DNA from: an uncultured Prevotellaceae bacterium
GTDB lineage: Bacteria; Bacteroidota; Bacteroidia; Bacteroidales; Muribaculaceae
Direction: 5' to 3'
DNA: 9,968 nucleotides
Assembly: GCA_945983195.1 (NCBI GenBank)
Contig: CAMFSS010000051.1
Location: 1-9,968, forward strand
Part shown: piece after piece, positions 1-6,653 of the stretch
Layout of the letters: each line of letters opens with the position of its first letter
Numbering within the stretch: position 1 is the stretch's first letter
Program-made: the position numbers and the translations under genes
Notes under the pieces: model-generated
What the model saw: only the letters and a program-made list of their open reading frames with translations
What the model was told of the DNA's origin: nothing
Databases searched by the model: none

Positions 1-1220
1 GTGGCAAAACGTGCAATGTATCAGGCAACACCGCAAAAAATGGCGGTGGCATTTTCATCGAAAACGGCAACCTCAAGTTGGATAAAGTTGATATTTCAAA
101 AAACACTGCCACTGCGAGTGGCGGCGGTGTCTGCATTGATGGTGGCACTTTTGCCATCAATTCCGGAACGATTTCGCAAAATAGTTGCACCAAATACGGT
201 GGCGGTGTATATTCAAGCTACTCCGGCTCTGATTATATAAGTTCATCGCTTTCGGGAGGCACTGTTAATGCCAACACTGCCCTTGCCGGTGGTGGGATAT
301 GTGTAGATGGCAACATCAATTTCACCACCACTTCCACTAACATTGAGGGGAACAATGCCACCAATGGTGGCGGCATCTGCGTTATCAATGGTGCCAAGAT
401 GACCTACAAGTCGGGACTTGTGCGCAGCAACACCGCCAAAACTGCCACTACAATTGCCCGCAGCACTGCCTACTTGAACGACGAAACCCAGGTGGCGGGA
501 TTCGGCGGCGGTGTGTTCGTAGCCGACAACGGCAGCAGCCTGACTCTCGACATTTCTGATGGAAAGCTGGGACTGTATGGCAACCTTGCCACTAACGGTG
601 CCGACGACATCTTTGCCAACGGCAACGGCACAAGCGTCACCGTGCCCAACGTAACGTCGATGACCCTCACCGACTTCAGTGTGCCGGTGCCTGCCAATTC
701 ACTCTTCTGGGCTGAAGACTATTCGACCGACGATACCGGCTATGGCAATGGCACGAAAATCAACACTGCCTGGAGCGGCACCAACTTGCGCTACCGCAAC
801 GCCTGGAAAAATATGCAGGAGCCATTCCACGTACCTGCGCAAACCCTCACGAAATACACAAGTCTTGCACTCGGCTATGGCATAATCTACGTCACGGTGA
901 AAAAGACGGGATTGAAGAAGGGGCAAAGTGCAATCTTTCAGCTTACAAAGCAGGGCGATTCAAAGCCCTACATCACCGTGATACTCACCGGGAAAGACGA
1001 CTCCGGCACTGCGGTGCAGCGTTCAGTGGCACTGTTTGCCGGAACCTGGACGGTGAATGAAACAAATTGGAGCTGGGCATATAGCTCCGATGTCACCGAG
1101 ATTACCCATTCATTCACAAAGCAGAGTGATGCAGGCACTCTCTATGAGTTTGTCAACACACCGAGATCCGACACTCCACAGCACAATGAATCTATAAAAG
1201 TGAATAGATTCCGCAATTAA
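1..1220 (+). CDS. Pmp-like right-handed beta-helix protein, C-terminal part (5' end outside window)
   Basis: The reading frame is open from the first bases (codons from position 3) to TAA at 1218-1220, so about 405 C-terminal residues are present and the start is missing. The first ~180 residues carry about six repeats in which an Asn-x-Ala or Asn-x-Ser turn (GNTA, KNTA, ANTA, GNNA, SNTA) precedes a GGGI/GGGV turn. This resembles the GGA(I/L/V)/FxxN repeats of polymorphic outer membrane (Pmp) proteins and predicts a right-handed parallel beta-helix. The helix ends in a degenerate cap (GNLATNGADDIFANG). A linker follows, then a ~90-residue C-terminal domain (from VTVKKTGLKKGQ through AGTWTVNETNWSWAY to YEFVNTP) that looks like a prealbumin/Cna-B-type beta-sandwich. 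The protein ends in a short polar tail, SIKVNRFRN. I see no clear type IX secretion C-terminal domain. A secreted or surface adhesin-like role is inferred; no enzymatic motif is visible. Fold confidence is good, function unknown. Confidence 0.85.
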   Translation, partial: GKTCNVSGNTAKNGGGIFIENGNLKLDKVDISKNTATASGGGVCIDGGTFAINSGTISQNSCTKYGGGVYSSYSGSDYISSSLSGGTVNANTALAGGGICVDGNINFTTTSTNIEGNNATNGGGICVINGAKMTYKSGLVRSNTAKTATTIARSTAYLNDETQVAGFGGGVFVADNGSSLTLDISDGKLGLYGNLATNGADDIFANGNGTSVTVPNVTSMTLTDFSVPVPANSLFWAEDYSTDDTGYGNGTKINTAWSGTNLRYRNAWKNMQEPFHVPAQTLTKYTSLALGYGIIYVTVKKTGLKKGQSAIFQLTKQGDSKPYITVILTGKDDSGTAVQRSVALFAGTWTVNETNWSWAYSSDVTEITHSFTKQSDAGTLYEFVNTPRSDTPQHNESIKVNRFRN

Positions 1221-1247
1221 GCCTCTTTTTTGCGTAGATTTTATTCA

Positions 1248-1289
1248 AAATTCGGTGTTTACTGTCGATTTTCAGTAAATACCGAATTT
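1248..1289 (+). terminator. 17-bp stem-loop, probable terminator of the beta-helix gene
   Basis: The left arm at 1248-1264 and right arm at 1273-1289 are complementary over 17 positions with a single G-U type mismatch, around an 8-base loop (TCGATTTT). It begins 28 bases after the beta-helix stop codon and lies 77 bases before the next start. The stem is AT-rich and its 3' flank (CGTTTATG) is only partly T-rich, so termination may be inefficient. Both flanks are A/T-rich, so it could work in either direction. Confidence 0.65.
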
Positions 1290-1329
1290 CGTTTATGCAC
1301 ATTTCGATGGTTTTTTGCGAGAAAATCGT

Positions 1330-1337
1330 TATTTTTG
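1330..1337 (+). promoter_or_regulatory. Bacteroidota -7 element upstream of glutaminyl cyclase gene
   Basis: TATTTTTG matches the Bacteroidota sigma-ABfr -7 consensus TAnnTTTG and is followed by C. It ends 29 bases before the ATG at 1367. No TTTG sits at the usual ~20-base distance upstream; the nearest TTTG (1314-1317) is only 12 bases away. The -33 element is therefore weak or absent, and the call rests on the -7 match, its position just after a terminator and its closeness to the gene. Confidence 0.5.
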
Positions 1338-1366
1338 CACCCGATAAACCGACATACGTTATTAAT

Positions 1367-2356
1367 ATGAAGAATATCTGCACGCTGCTGTTGTCAGTGA
1401 TATTGGTTGCTGCGAGCATCACAGCATGCTCCTCGGCTAAGCGCGGGTCGAGCGATCCAAGCGAGCAGTCAGCCACCGACTCCACTGCCACGGCAGCCAT
1501 TCTTTTCAGTGCCGACAGTGCCTTCAGTTATGTGAAGGCTCAGTGCGACTTCGGACCGCGCGTGCCGGGCACCGATGCCCACCGCCGGTGCGGCGACTAT
1601 CTTGCCGCCCACATGGAAGCCTGTGGCGCAAACGTAATCAATCAGCGCACCACTCTCACCGCATTCGACGGCACCCGACTGCCTGCCCGCAACATCATCG
1701 CAGAGTTTGCCCCCGACAGCTCGCGGCGTATTCTCCTGCTTGCTCACTGGGATTGCCGACCGTGGGCCGACAGCGACCCCGACCCTGACCGCCGCAACGA
1801 GCCGGTAATGGGCGCCAACGATGCTGCAAGCGGCGTGGCTGTGCTTATGGAGCTTGCACGCGTGTTTGCCACCGAAGTCCCTCCCGTGGGTGTCGACCTG
1901 CTGCTCGTCGATGCCGAAGACTGGGGCACCAGCAACAATGAGGAGAGCTGGGCACTCGGCACGCAATACTGGGTGAAAAATCCCCACCGCAAAGGCTATC
2001 GCCCACAGTTTGGCATACTGCTCGATATGGTAGGGGCTGCCGGGGCACAGTTTGCAAAGGAGTATTTCTCAATGGCATACGCCCCGAGCGTGATTAGCGA
2101 CGTGTGGACTGCCGCACTCAAGTCGGGCTATGGCAACTATTTCGTCGCAAGCCGTGGCGGCGGTGACACCGACGACCACATATTTGTGAATGCTGCCGGA
2201 CTACCGTGCAGCGACATCATCGACTCCCGCACCGATGCCTAGAGTGGATTCTTCCCCGGCTGGCACACCACAGCCGACACCCCCTACTGCATCGACCCGT
2301 CGACGCTGAAAGCCGTAGGGCAGACACTTGTCAACTTCATCTACAATCAATATTAG
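1367..2356 (+). pseudogene. Glutaminyl-peptide cyclotransferase (type II, M28 fold) lipoprotein, interrupted by in-frame TAG
   Basis: The enzyme converts N-terminal Gln of exported proteins to pyroglutamate. The start at 1367 gives a lipoprotein signal peptide (MKNICTLLLS..., lipobox ITAC, lipidated Cys21); an upstream in-frame ATG at 1295 would bury it. Family landmarks are LFSADSAFSYV (47-57), CDFGPRVPGT (60-69), AHWDCRPWAD (126-135), GANDAASG (149-156, zinc ligand Asp152), VDAEDWG (181-187, catalytic Glu184/zinc ligand Asp185), LLDMVGA (218-224), DTDDH (267-271) and WHTT (zinc ligand His300). By recollection it resembles the Porphyromonas gingivalis enzyme along its whole length. TAG at 2240-2242 (codon 292) stops the frame, yet the same frame continues as SGFFPGWHTTADT... 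for 37 codons to a TAG at 2354-2356. That tail holds the last zinc ligand and the conserved C-terminal helix. The product made to the first stop (291 aa) should be inactive. The rest of the frame shows no decay, so a very recent mutation, a sequence error or readthrough are all possible. Family call is firm; pseudogene status is provisional. Confidence 0.85.
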
Positions 2357-2383
2357 CAAAAACAAAAAACATTATCCATAATT

Positions 2384-4501
2384 ATGAAAATCAAATCTAT
2401 AATCGCAATTATGTGCATCACTATTGCAGGCTCAGCCTCTGCACAACTCAAATATCCCGCCACACGCACCGATGCGAGTGTTGTCGATGACTATTTTGGA
2501 ACAAAAGTCGCTGACCCATACCGCTGGCTTGAGGACGACAATTCTTCTGAAACCGCCGAGTGGGTGCGCCAGCAAAATGCCGTGACGAGTGCCTACTTGC
2601 AGAAAATCCCCTTCCGCAACGCACTGAAGGACCGCCTCACACGCCTCTTCACCTATGAGCGCAGCGGCACGCCGTTCAAGCGCAATGGCAAATACTACTT
2701 CTACCGCAACGACGGTCTGCAGAACCAGTCGGTGCTCTATGAGCAGGCTACGCTCACATCAGAACCGGTTGTGTTCCTCGACCCAAACAAGCTGTCGACT
2801 GACGGTACAGTGGCACTTACGGGAGTGTCATTCTCGCCCGACGGACGCTACTATGCCTACGTTATTGCCCGCAGCGGCAGCGACTGGAACGAAATCTACG
2901 TTGCCGACCGCGCTACTCACAAATTGCTGCCCGACCACATTATGTGGGCGAAGTTCACCGGAGTGCAATGGCTTGGCGACGGCTTTTTCTACAGTGCTTA
3001 CGACGCTCCTGCCGACGGTGGCGAACTCTCGTCGAAAAATGAGTACCACAAGGTGAAATATCACCGCATCGGCACTGCTCAGAGCGATGACCGCATCGAG
3101 TTTCAGGACCTCGACAACCCGCTCCACTTCCACAGCGTCGAGGTGAGCGACGATGAGCGCTTCGTATTCCTCTACAAGTCGCGCGGTCATGGCAATTCCA
3201 TATATGTGAAAGACCTGAAAGCCGAGAAGCCTGAATATAAGGTGCTTGTTCCGAGCCTCGACGACGAGTGCGGAGTGGTGGCAAGCGACGACAAGGCAAT
3301 CTACATATTCACAGCCAAGGATGCTCCGCGCAACAAGCTCGTGGCAGTGCCCGTCGGTGACATTCGCCCCGAAGCAGCCTACACTGTGATTCCCGAGGGT
3401 AAGAGTGTGCTGGCAGGCGTGCAGCAAGCCGGCAACCGATTCATTGTCACCTACGAAATCGACGCTTCCTGCCATCCGCAGGTCTACGACATGAATGGAA
3501 AATTCCTCTACGACATAAAGCTGCCCGGAATCGGCTCGGCCGGATTCTCAAGCAGCTCGAAGCACAGCGAGGTGTTCTATTCGTTCTCGTCGTACACCAC
3601 ACTGGGTTCGGTCTACAGCCTCAACCTTGCCGACGGCTCATCGAGCCTGATGAAGCAGCCCAAGTTGCAGTTTAATCCCGAAGATTTTGTTACCGAGCAG
3701 GTTGTCTACACCAGTAGCGACGGCACTGCAGTGCGTATGTTCCTCACCCACAAGAAAGGACTGAAGCGCAATGGCAAGAATCCTACGCTGCTCTATGGCT
3801 ACGGCGGCTTCAACATCAGCCTCACGCCGTCATTCAATGCCCGCATAATCCCATTCCTTGAGGCAGGAGGCATCTATGCCGTGGCTAATCTGCGCGGCGG
3901 CTCAGAGTATGGCGAGGAGTGGCATGAGGCAGGCACAAAGATGAAGAAGCAGAATGTGTTCAACGACTTCATTGCTGCTGCTGAGTGGCTCATCAAGGAG
4001 AAATACACTTCGCCAAAGCATCTGGCTTGCAATGGCGGCTCCAATGGCGGACTTCTCGTAGGTGCTACCATCAATCAGCGCCCCGACCTGTTTGCCGCTG
4101 CCGTGCCGCAAGTGGGTGTGATGGATATGATGCGCTATCACCTTTTCACCATAGGTTGGAACTGGGCAGGCGACTACGGCCGCAGCGACGACAGCCGCGA
4201 GATGGCTGAATACCTCCGTGCGTATTCTCCACTGCACAACATCAAGAACGACGGCACTCGCTATCCGGCTGTGCTCGTCACCACCGGCGACCACGACGAC
4301 CGTGTGGTGCCTGCTCACTCGTTCAAGTATGCCGCCACGCTCCAGGCAGCAAACACCGGCAAAGCCCCCAAGATTATCCGCATCGACAGCAAGGCAGGTC
4401 ACGGCAGTGGCAAGCCCATTTCGAAGCAGATTGAGGAGTATGCCGACATCTACGGTTTCATAATGTATCACCTTGGCATGAAGCCGAAGTGGGATAAGTA
4501 G
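2384..4501 (+). CDS. Exported prolyl oligopeptidase (S9A family)
   Basis: This serine peptidase cleaves after proline in short peptides. The 705-residue length is the usual ~700 plus a signal peptide. Residues 1-20 form a signal peptide ending SASA, predicted to be cut before Gln21, so the enzyme is probably periplasmic. The N-terminal family signature (DDYFGTKVADPYRWLED) is at about 35-51. A seven-bladed beta-propeller, with blade-like stretches such as FSPDGRYYAYV, spans about 75-420 and limits access to the active site. The alpha/beta-hydrolase domain follows: LLYGYGGFNISLTPSF, NLRGGSEYGEEWHEAG, GGSNGG with nucleophile Ser553, DHDDRVVPAHS with Asp638 and Arg640, and AGHGSG with His673. All catalytic residues are present. 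The ATG lies 27 bases after the final in-frame TAG of the glutaminyl cyclase frame, so the two are likely cotranscribed; no Shine-Dalgarno is seen, only an A-rich leader. The mature N-terminal Gln makes this a plausible substrate of the cyclase next door (inference). Confidence 0.95.
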   Translation: MKIKSIIAIMCITIAGSASAQLKYPATRTDASVVDDYFGTKVADPYRWLEDDNSSETAEWVRQQNAVTSAYLQKIPFRNALKDRLTRLFTYERSGTPFKRNGKYYFYRNDGLQNQSVLYEQATLTSEPVVFLDPNKLSTDGTVALTGVSFSPDGRYYAYVIARSGSDWNEIYVADRATHKLLPDHIMWAKFTGVQWLGDGFFYSAYDAPADGGELSSKNEYHKVKYHRIGTAQSDDRIEFQDLDNPLHFHSVEVSDDERFVFLYKSRGHGNSIYVKDLKAEKPEYKVLVPSLDDECGVVASDDKAIYIFTAKDAPRNKLVAVPVGDIRPEAAYTVIPEGKSVLAGVQQAGNRFIVTYEIDASCHPQVYDMNGKFLYDIKLPGIGSAGFSSSSKHSEVFYSFSSYTTLGSVYSLNLADGSSSLMKQPKLQFNPEDFVTEQVVYTSSDGTAVRMFLTHKKGLKRNGKNPTLLYGYGGFNISLTPSFNARIIPFLEAGGIYAVANLRGGSEYGEEWHEAGTKMKKQNVFNDFIAAAEWLIKEKYTSPKHLACNGGSNGGLLVGATINQRPDLFAAAVPQVGVMDMMRYHLFTIGWNWAGDYGRSDDSREMAEYLRAYSPLHNIKNDGTRYPAVLVTTGDHDDRVVPAHSFKYAATLQAANTGKAPKIIRIDSKAGHGSGKPISKQIEEYADIYGFIMYHLGMKPKWDK

Positions 4502-4532
4502 CGCACTTTTTGCATAAGATAGGCGGCATTCG

Positions 4533-4564
4533 GCAAAACAAACAAGCAAGCTTGTTGCTTTTGC
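4533..4564 (+). terminator. Hairpin in repeat copy 1, possible terminator of prolyl oligopeptidase
   Basis: The arms 4533-4546 and 4551-4564 pair at 12 of 14 positions, with a two-base internal mismatch, around a CAAG tetraloop. The right arm contains a short T run (CTTTTGC). It lies about 30 bases after the prolyl oligopeptidase stop, a normal terminator position. There is no long U tract after the stem, so it may instead act as an RNA 3' end stabiliser or protein-binding site. Confidence 0.45.
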
Positions 4565-4577
4565 ACTCAATTTGCAC

Positions 4578-4585
4578 TATCTTTG
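4578..4585 (+). promoter_or_regulatory. Tandem promoter 1 (-7 TATCTTTG) upstream of pdxJ
   Basis: TATCTTTG is an exact match to the TAnnTTTG -7 consensus of Bacteroidota. TTG at 4555-4557, 20 bases upstream, is a candidate -33 element, although it overlaps the hairpin arm. This copy is followed by CATAAGATAG, creating an inverted repeat (4577-4583 with 4589-4595) over the -7 region. Confidence 0.6.
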
Positions 4586-4605
4586 CATAAGATAGGCTGC
4601 ATTCG

Positions 4606-4637
4606 GCAAAACAAACAAGCAAGCTTGTTGCTTTTGC
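4606..4637 (+). other. Hairpin in repeat copy 2
   Basis: This is an exact second copy of the 14-bp imperfect stem with CAAG loop, shifted by 73 bases. It sits between the two tandem -7 elements, so a transcript starting at the first promoter would carry this hairpin in its leader, and could be attenuated or stabilised by it (inference). Confidence 0.5.
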
Positions 4638-4650
4638 ACTCAATTTGCAC

Positions 4651-4658
4651 TATCTTTG
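4651..4658 (+). promoter_or_regulatory. Tandem promoter 2 (-7 TATCTTTG), proximal promoter of pdxJ
   Basis: This is the second exact TAnnTTTG match, with candidate -33 TTG at 4628-4630, 20 bases upstream. It ends 53 bases before the pdxJ ATG and is followed by an A/T-rich leader (CAAAAATTTTTG). It is the best-placed promoter for the pdxJ-exbB-exbD-tonB cluster. Confidence 0.7.
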
Positions 4659-4711
4659 CAAAAATTTTTGATTGTTTGGAATTTCATTTTTTTTGACAAA
4701 AAATTGTATCA

Positions 4712-5425
4712 ATGACCTATTTAAGTGTAAACATCAATAAAATTGCCACCCTGCGCAATGCTCGCGGAGGAAATCTGCCTAATGTGGAAAATGTTGCCGT
4801 AGATTGTGAGCGTTTCGGTGCTAACGGCATCACTGTGCATCCACGCCCCGATGAGCGACACATACGCCACTCCGACGTATTTGCCTTGCGCCCACTGATA
4901 CGTACCGAATTCAATATCGAGGGCTATCCTTCCGAGGACTTTATGGAGCTTGTGCTGAAAGTGAAGCCTGCACAGGTGACGCTCGTTCCCGATGCTCCCG
5001 ACGCGCTCACATCTTCGGCAGGCTGGGAAGTGGAGCCTAATCTTGAATTCCTCACCAACATTGTGGAACGGCTTAAGGATGCCGGTATCCGCACAAGCAT
5101 TTTTGTGGGAACTGATACCGACAACATCAAGATGGCTGCCAAGACGGGCACCGACCGCGTGGAGCTTTACACCGGTCCCTACGCAGCCGAATACAAGAAG
5201 AATCCTGCCGAGGCGGTAAAGCCATACGCAATAGCTTCAGATGCCGCACACCGCTGCGGACTTGGAGTGAATGCCGGTCACGACCTCAGCCTTGAGAACC
5301 TCAAGTTCTTCCACGACAATGTTCCATATCTCAATGAAGTGTCGATAGGGCACTGCCTTATCTCCGATGCCCTCTATATGGGTCTGGAAGACACTATCAA
5401 AGCCTACAAGCAGTGTCTGAAGTAA
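4712..5425 (+). CDS. pdxJ: Pyridoxine 5'-phosphate synthase PdxJ
   Basis: PdxJ condenses 1-deoxy-D-xylulose 5-phosphate with 3-amino-2-oxopropyl phosphate to make pyridoxine 5'-phosphate, the last ring-forming step of the DXP-dependent vitamin B6 pathway in the cytoplasm. The 237-residue length is typical. The TIM-barrel signatures are in order: LSVNINKIATLRNARG (4-19), ITVHPRPDERHI with His43, Arg45 and His50 (40-51), FNIEGYPS with Glu70 (67-74), QVTLVPD (88-94), RVELYTGPYA with Glu152 (149-158), VNAGHDLSLENL with His190 (186-197) and EVSIGHCLISDAL (209-221). All residues expected for phosphate binding and catalysis are visible. The ATG follows a leader containing tandem promoters. It is the first gene of a forward cluster with exbB, 22 bases ahead of it; this pairing is, to my recollection, common in Bacteroidales despite the lack of an obvious metabolic link. 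Confidence 0.97.
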   Translation: MTYLSVNINKIATLRNARGGNLPNVENVAVDCERFGANGITVHPRPDERHIRHSDVFALRPLIRTEFNIEGYPSEDFMELVLKVKPAQVTLVPDAPDALTSSAGWEVEPNLEFLTNIVERLKDAGIRTSIFVGTDTDNIKMAAKTGTDRVELYTGPYAAEYKKNPAEAVKPYAIASDAAHRCGLGVNAGHDLSLENLKFFHDNVPYLNEVSIGHCLISDALYMGLEDTIKAYKQCLK

Positions 5426-5447
5426 ACACCTATAACACCTTTAAGAA

Positions 5448-6182
5448 ATGTCAATTCTCAACTCTATCTTAGCAACAATAGCAGCCCAAAGCGACACGCT
5501 TGCCCAGGCTGCCGACAGCATTGCTGCCAATGCCGCAGCCGGTGCCACACCGGTCGACCAGGAGCTTTCAGTGTGGAGCCTATGCCTGAAAGGCGGTATC
5601 ATAATGATTCCGCTTCTTGTCCTGTCGGTTATCAGTATCTACATACTTGTGGAGCGCTATCTCGCCATCACCGCTGCCGCAAAGGAGGACAACACCTTCA
5701 TGAAGCGCATAAAGGACTACATTCACGACGGCGAAATTGAGAGCGCGATGAAGCTCTGCCGCCGTACCGACACTCCCTATTCGCGCCTCATCATGAAAGG
5801 TATCAGCCGCATAGGCCGCCCGATGAACGATGTGCTTGTAGCAATTGAGAATGTGGGCAATATGGAGGTTTCGGCTCTTGCGAAGGGCTTCACTTGGCTT
5901 GCAACCACTGCTTCGGGTGCACCGATGATTGGATTACTCGGCACGGTCACAGGTATGGTAAAGGCTTTCTTCTCGCTTGCCAGTGCCGGCTCGGCTGCCA
6001 ATGTGTCGGTTCTTGCCGGTGGCATCTACGAGGCTCTTGTGACCACTGTTGCAGGTCTTGTGGTGGGTATCATAGCCCTGTTTGCCTACAACTTCCTTGT
6101 GTCGCGCCTCAACAAGGTGATGAAGCAGCTCGAAGCCAAGACCATGGAGTTCATGGATCTTCTCAATGAGCCTGTGAAATAG
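5448..6182 (+). CDS. exbB: MotA/TolQ/ExbB proton channel family protein
   Basis: This is the inner-membrane proton-channel subunit that, with ExbD, couples the proton motive force to a TonB/TolA-type transducer. The 244 residues contain an Ala-rich N-terminal stretch (about 1-40, with a possible extra membrane-proximal helix) and three membrane segments: TM1 about 48-68 (GGIIMIPLLVLSVISIYILV), TM2 about 152-176 and TM3 about 193-217. The family signature GAPMIGLLGTVTGM is at 157-170, and the polar Thr-rich TM3 start (YEALVTTVAGLVVG) is also typical. A cytoplasmic helical domain lies between TM1 and TM2. It starts 22 bases after pdxJ and is followed 39 bases later by exbD. TolQ is the alternative name; sequence alone does not separate ExbB from TolQ here. 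Confidence 0.93.
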   Translation: MSILNSILATIAAQSDTLAQAADSIAANAAAGATPVDQELSVWSLCLKGGIIMIPLLVLSVISIYILVERYLAITAAAKEDNTFMKRIKDYIHDGEIESAMKLCRRTDTPYSRLIMKGISRIGRPMNDVLVAIENVGNMEVSALAKGFTWLATTASGAPMIGLLGTVTGMVKAFFSLASAGSAANVSVLAGGIYEALVTTVAGLVVGIIALFAYNFLVSRLNKVMKQLEAKTMEFMDLLNEPVK

Positions 6183-6221
6183 CACATTGTGCATGTTTTT
6201 ACCGCTTAAAATGCAACGACT

Positions 6222-6647
6222 ATGGCTCTACGACGACAACATGATATGATGACGGTGTTCAATATGGCTTCAATGACTGATGTCATATTCCTCTTGCTCA
6301 TCTTCTTTATGGTTACCTCCACTTTCGTTTTTCCGTCGGCTCTTGAGGTGAATCTGCCGCAATCGGGTGAGCAGACTGCCGTGAAGCCGGGTACGCGTGT
6401 GTGGATTGACAAGGATCTCAATCTCTTTGCCGCTTTCGGCGACGAAGAGCCTAAGGCTCTGCGCAGCGACGAGCTGATGACTTTCCTCCAGCTTGCCCAG
6501 CAAAACAGTCCCGAGGCGTTCATCGCCCTTTATGCCGATGAGGAGGTGCCCTACGGCAAAATTGTTGAGGTGCTCGACCATGGCGCACGCCTCAATGTGA
6601 AAATCGTGCTTGCAACGAAGCCTGCAAGCGGTAAGTATAAAAAATAA
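6222..6647 (+). CDS. exbD: ExbD/TolR family biopolymer transport protein
   Basis: This is the single-pass inner-membrane partner of ExbB. The 141-residue length is usual. The basic N-terminus (MALRRQ) is cytoplasmic, then MASMTDVIFLLLIFFMVTS (15-33) contains the invariant membrane Asp20 that carries protons, and a ~95-residue periplasmic domain follows (EVNLPQSG ... LYADEEVPYGKIVEVLD ... VKIVLATKP). The chosen ATG puts Asp20 at the family position. The stop (6645-6647) is six bases before the tonB start, which indicates cotranscription and probably translational coupling. TolR is the alternative; no feature here decides it. Confidence 0.93.
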   Translation: MALRRQHDMMTVFNMASMTDVIFLLLIFFMVTSTFVFPSALEVNLPQSGEQTAVKPGTRVWIDKDLNLFAAFGDEEPKALRSDELMTFLQLAQQNSPEAFIALYADEEVPYGKIVEVLDHGARLNVKIVLATKPASGKYKK

Positions 6648-6653
6648 GCCACT

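Larger units (their letters stand above)
4509..4660 (+). repeat. Two tandem 73-bp copies of a hairpin/promoter module
   Basis: Copy 1 is 4509-4581 and copy 2 is 4582-4654, followed by the first six bases of a third (TTTGCA, 4655-4660). The copies differ at one base only (G4525 versus T4598). Each holds a strong hairpin and a Bacteroidota -7 element. The block fills most of the 210-base gap between the prolyl oligopeptidase and pdxJ, so both the 3' processing signal of one gene and the promoter of the next are duplicated. Minus-strand open frames across it are artefacts of the repeat. Confidence 0.9.

Noticed and set aside
1295..1366. Upstream in-frame ATG extending the glutaminyl cyclase by 24 residues
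   Set aside because: It would place the lipoprotein signal peptide internally and would start upstream of the probable -7 promoter element at 1330.
2240..2242. Whole-genome reassignment of TAG to an amino acid
   Set aside because: TAG is a genuine terminator for the prolyl oligopeptidase (4499-4501) and exbB (6180-6182), and the other interrupted gene uses TAA.
2828..3475. Minus-strand open frame of 215 aa
   Set aside because: It is a shadow of the beta-propeller part of the prolyl oligopeptidase; no motif or promoter supports it.
3902..4570. Long minus-strand open frame (222 aa) opposite the prolyl oligopeptidase
   Set aside because: It is antisense to a well-conserved enzyme, has no recognisable domain, and its N-terminal residues come from the 73-bp repeat.
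4458..4643. Short minus-strand open frame (61 aa) covering the tandem repeat
   Set aside because: It is essentially the repeat translated twice in different frames; the similarity of its internal segments reflects DNA duplication, not protein selection.
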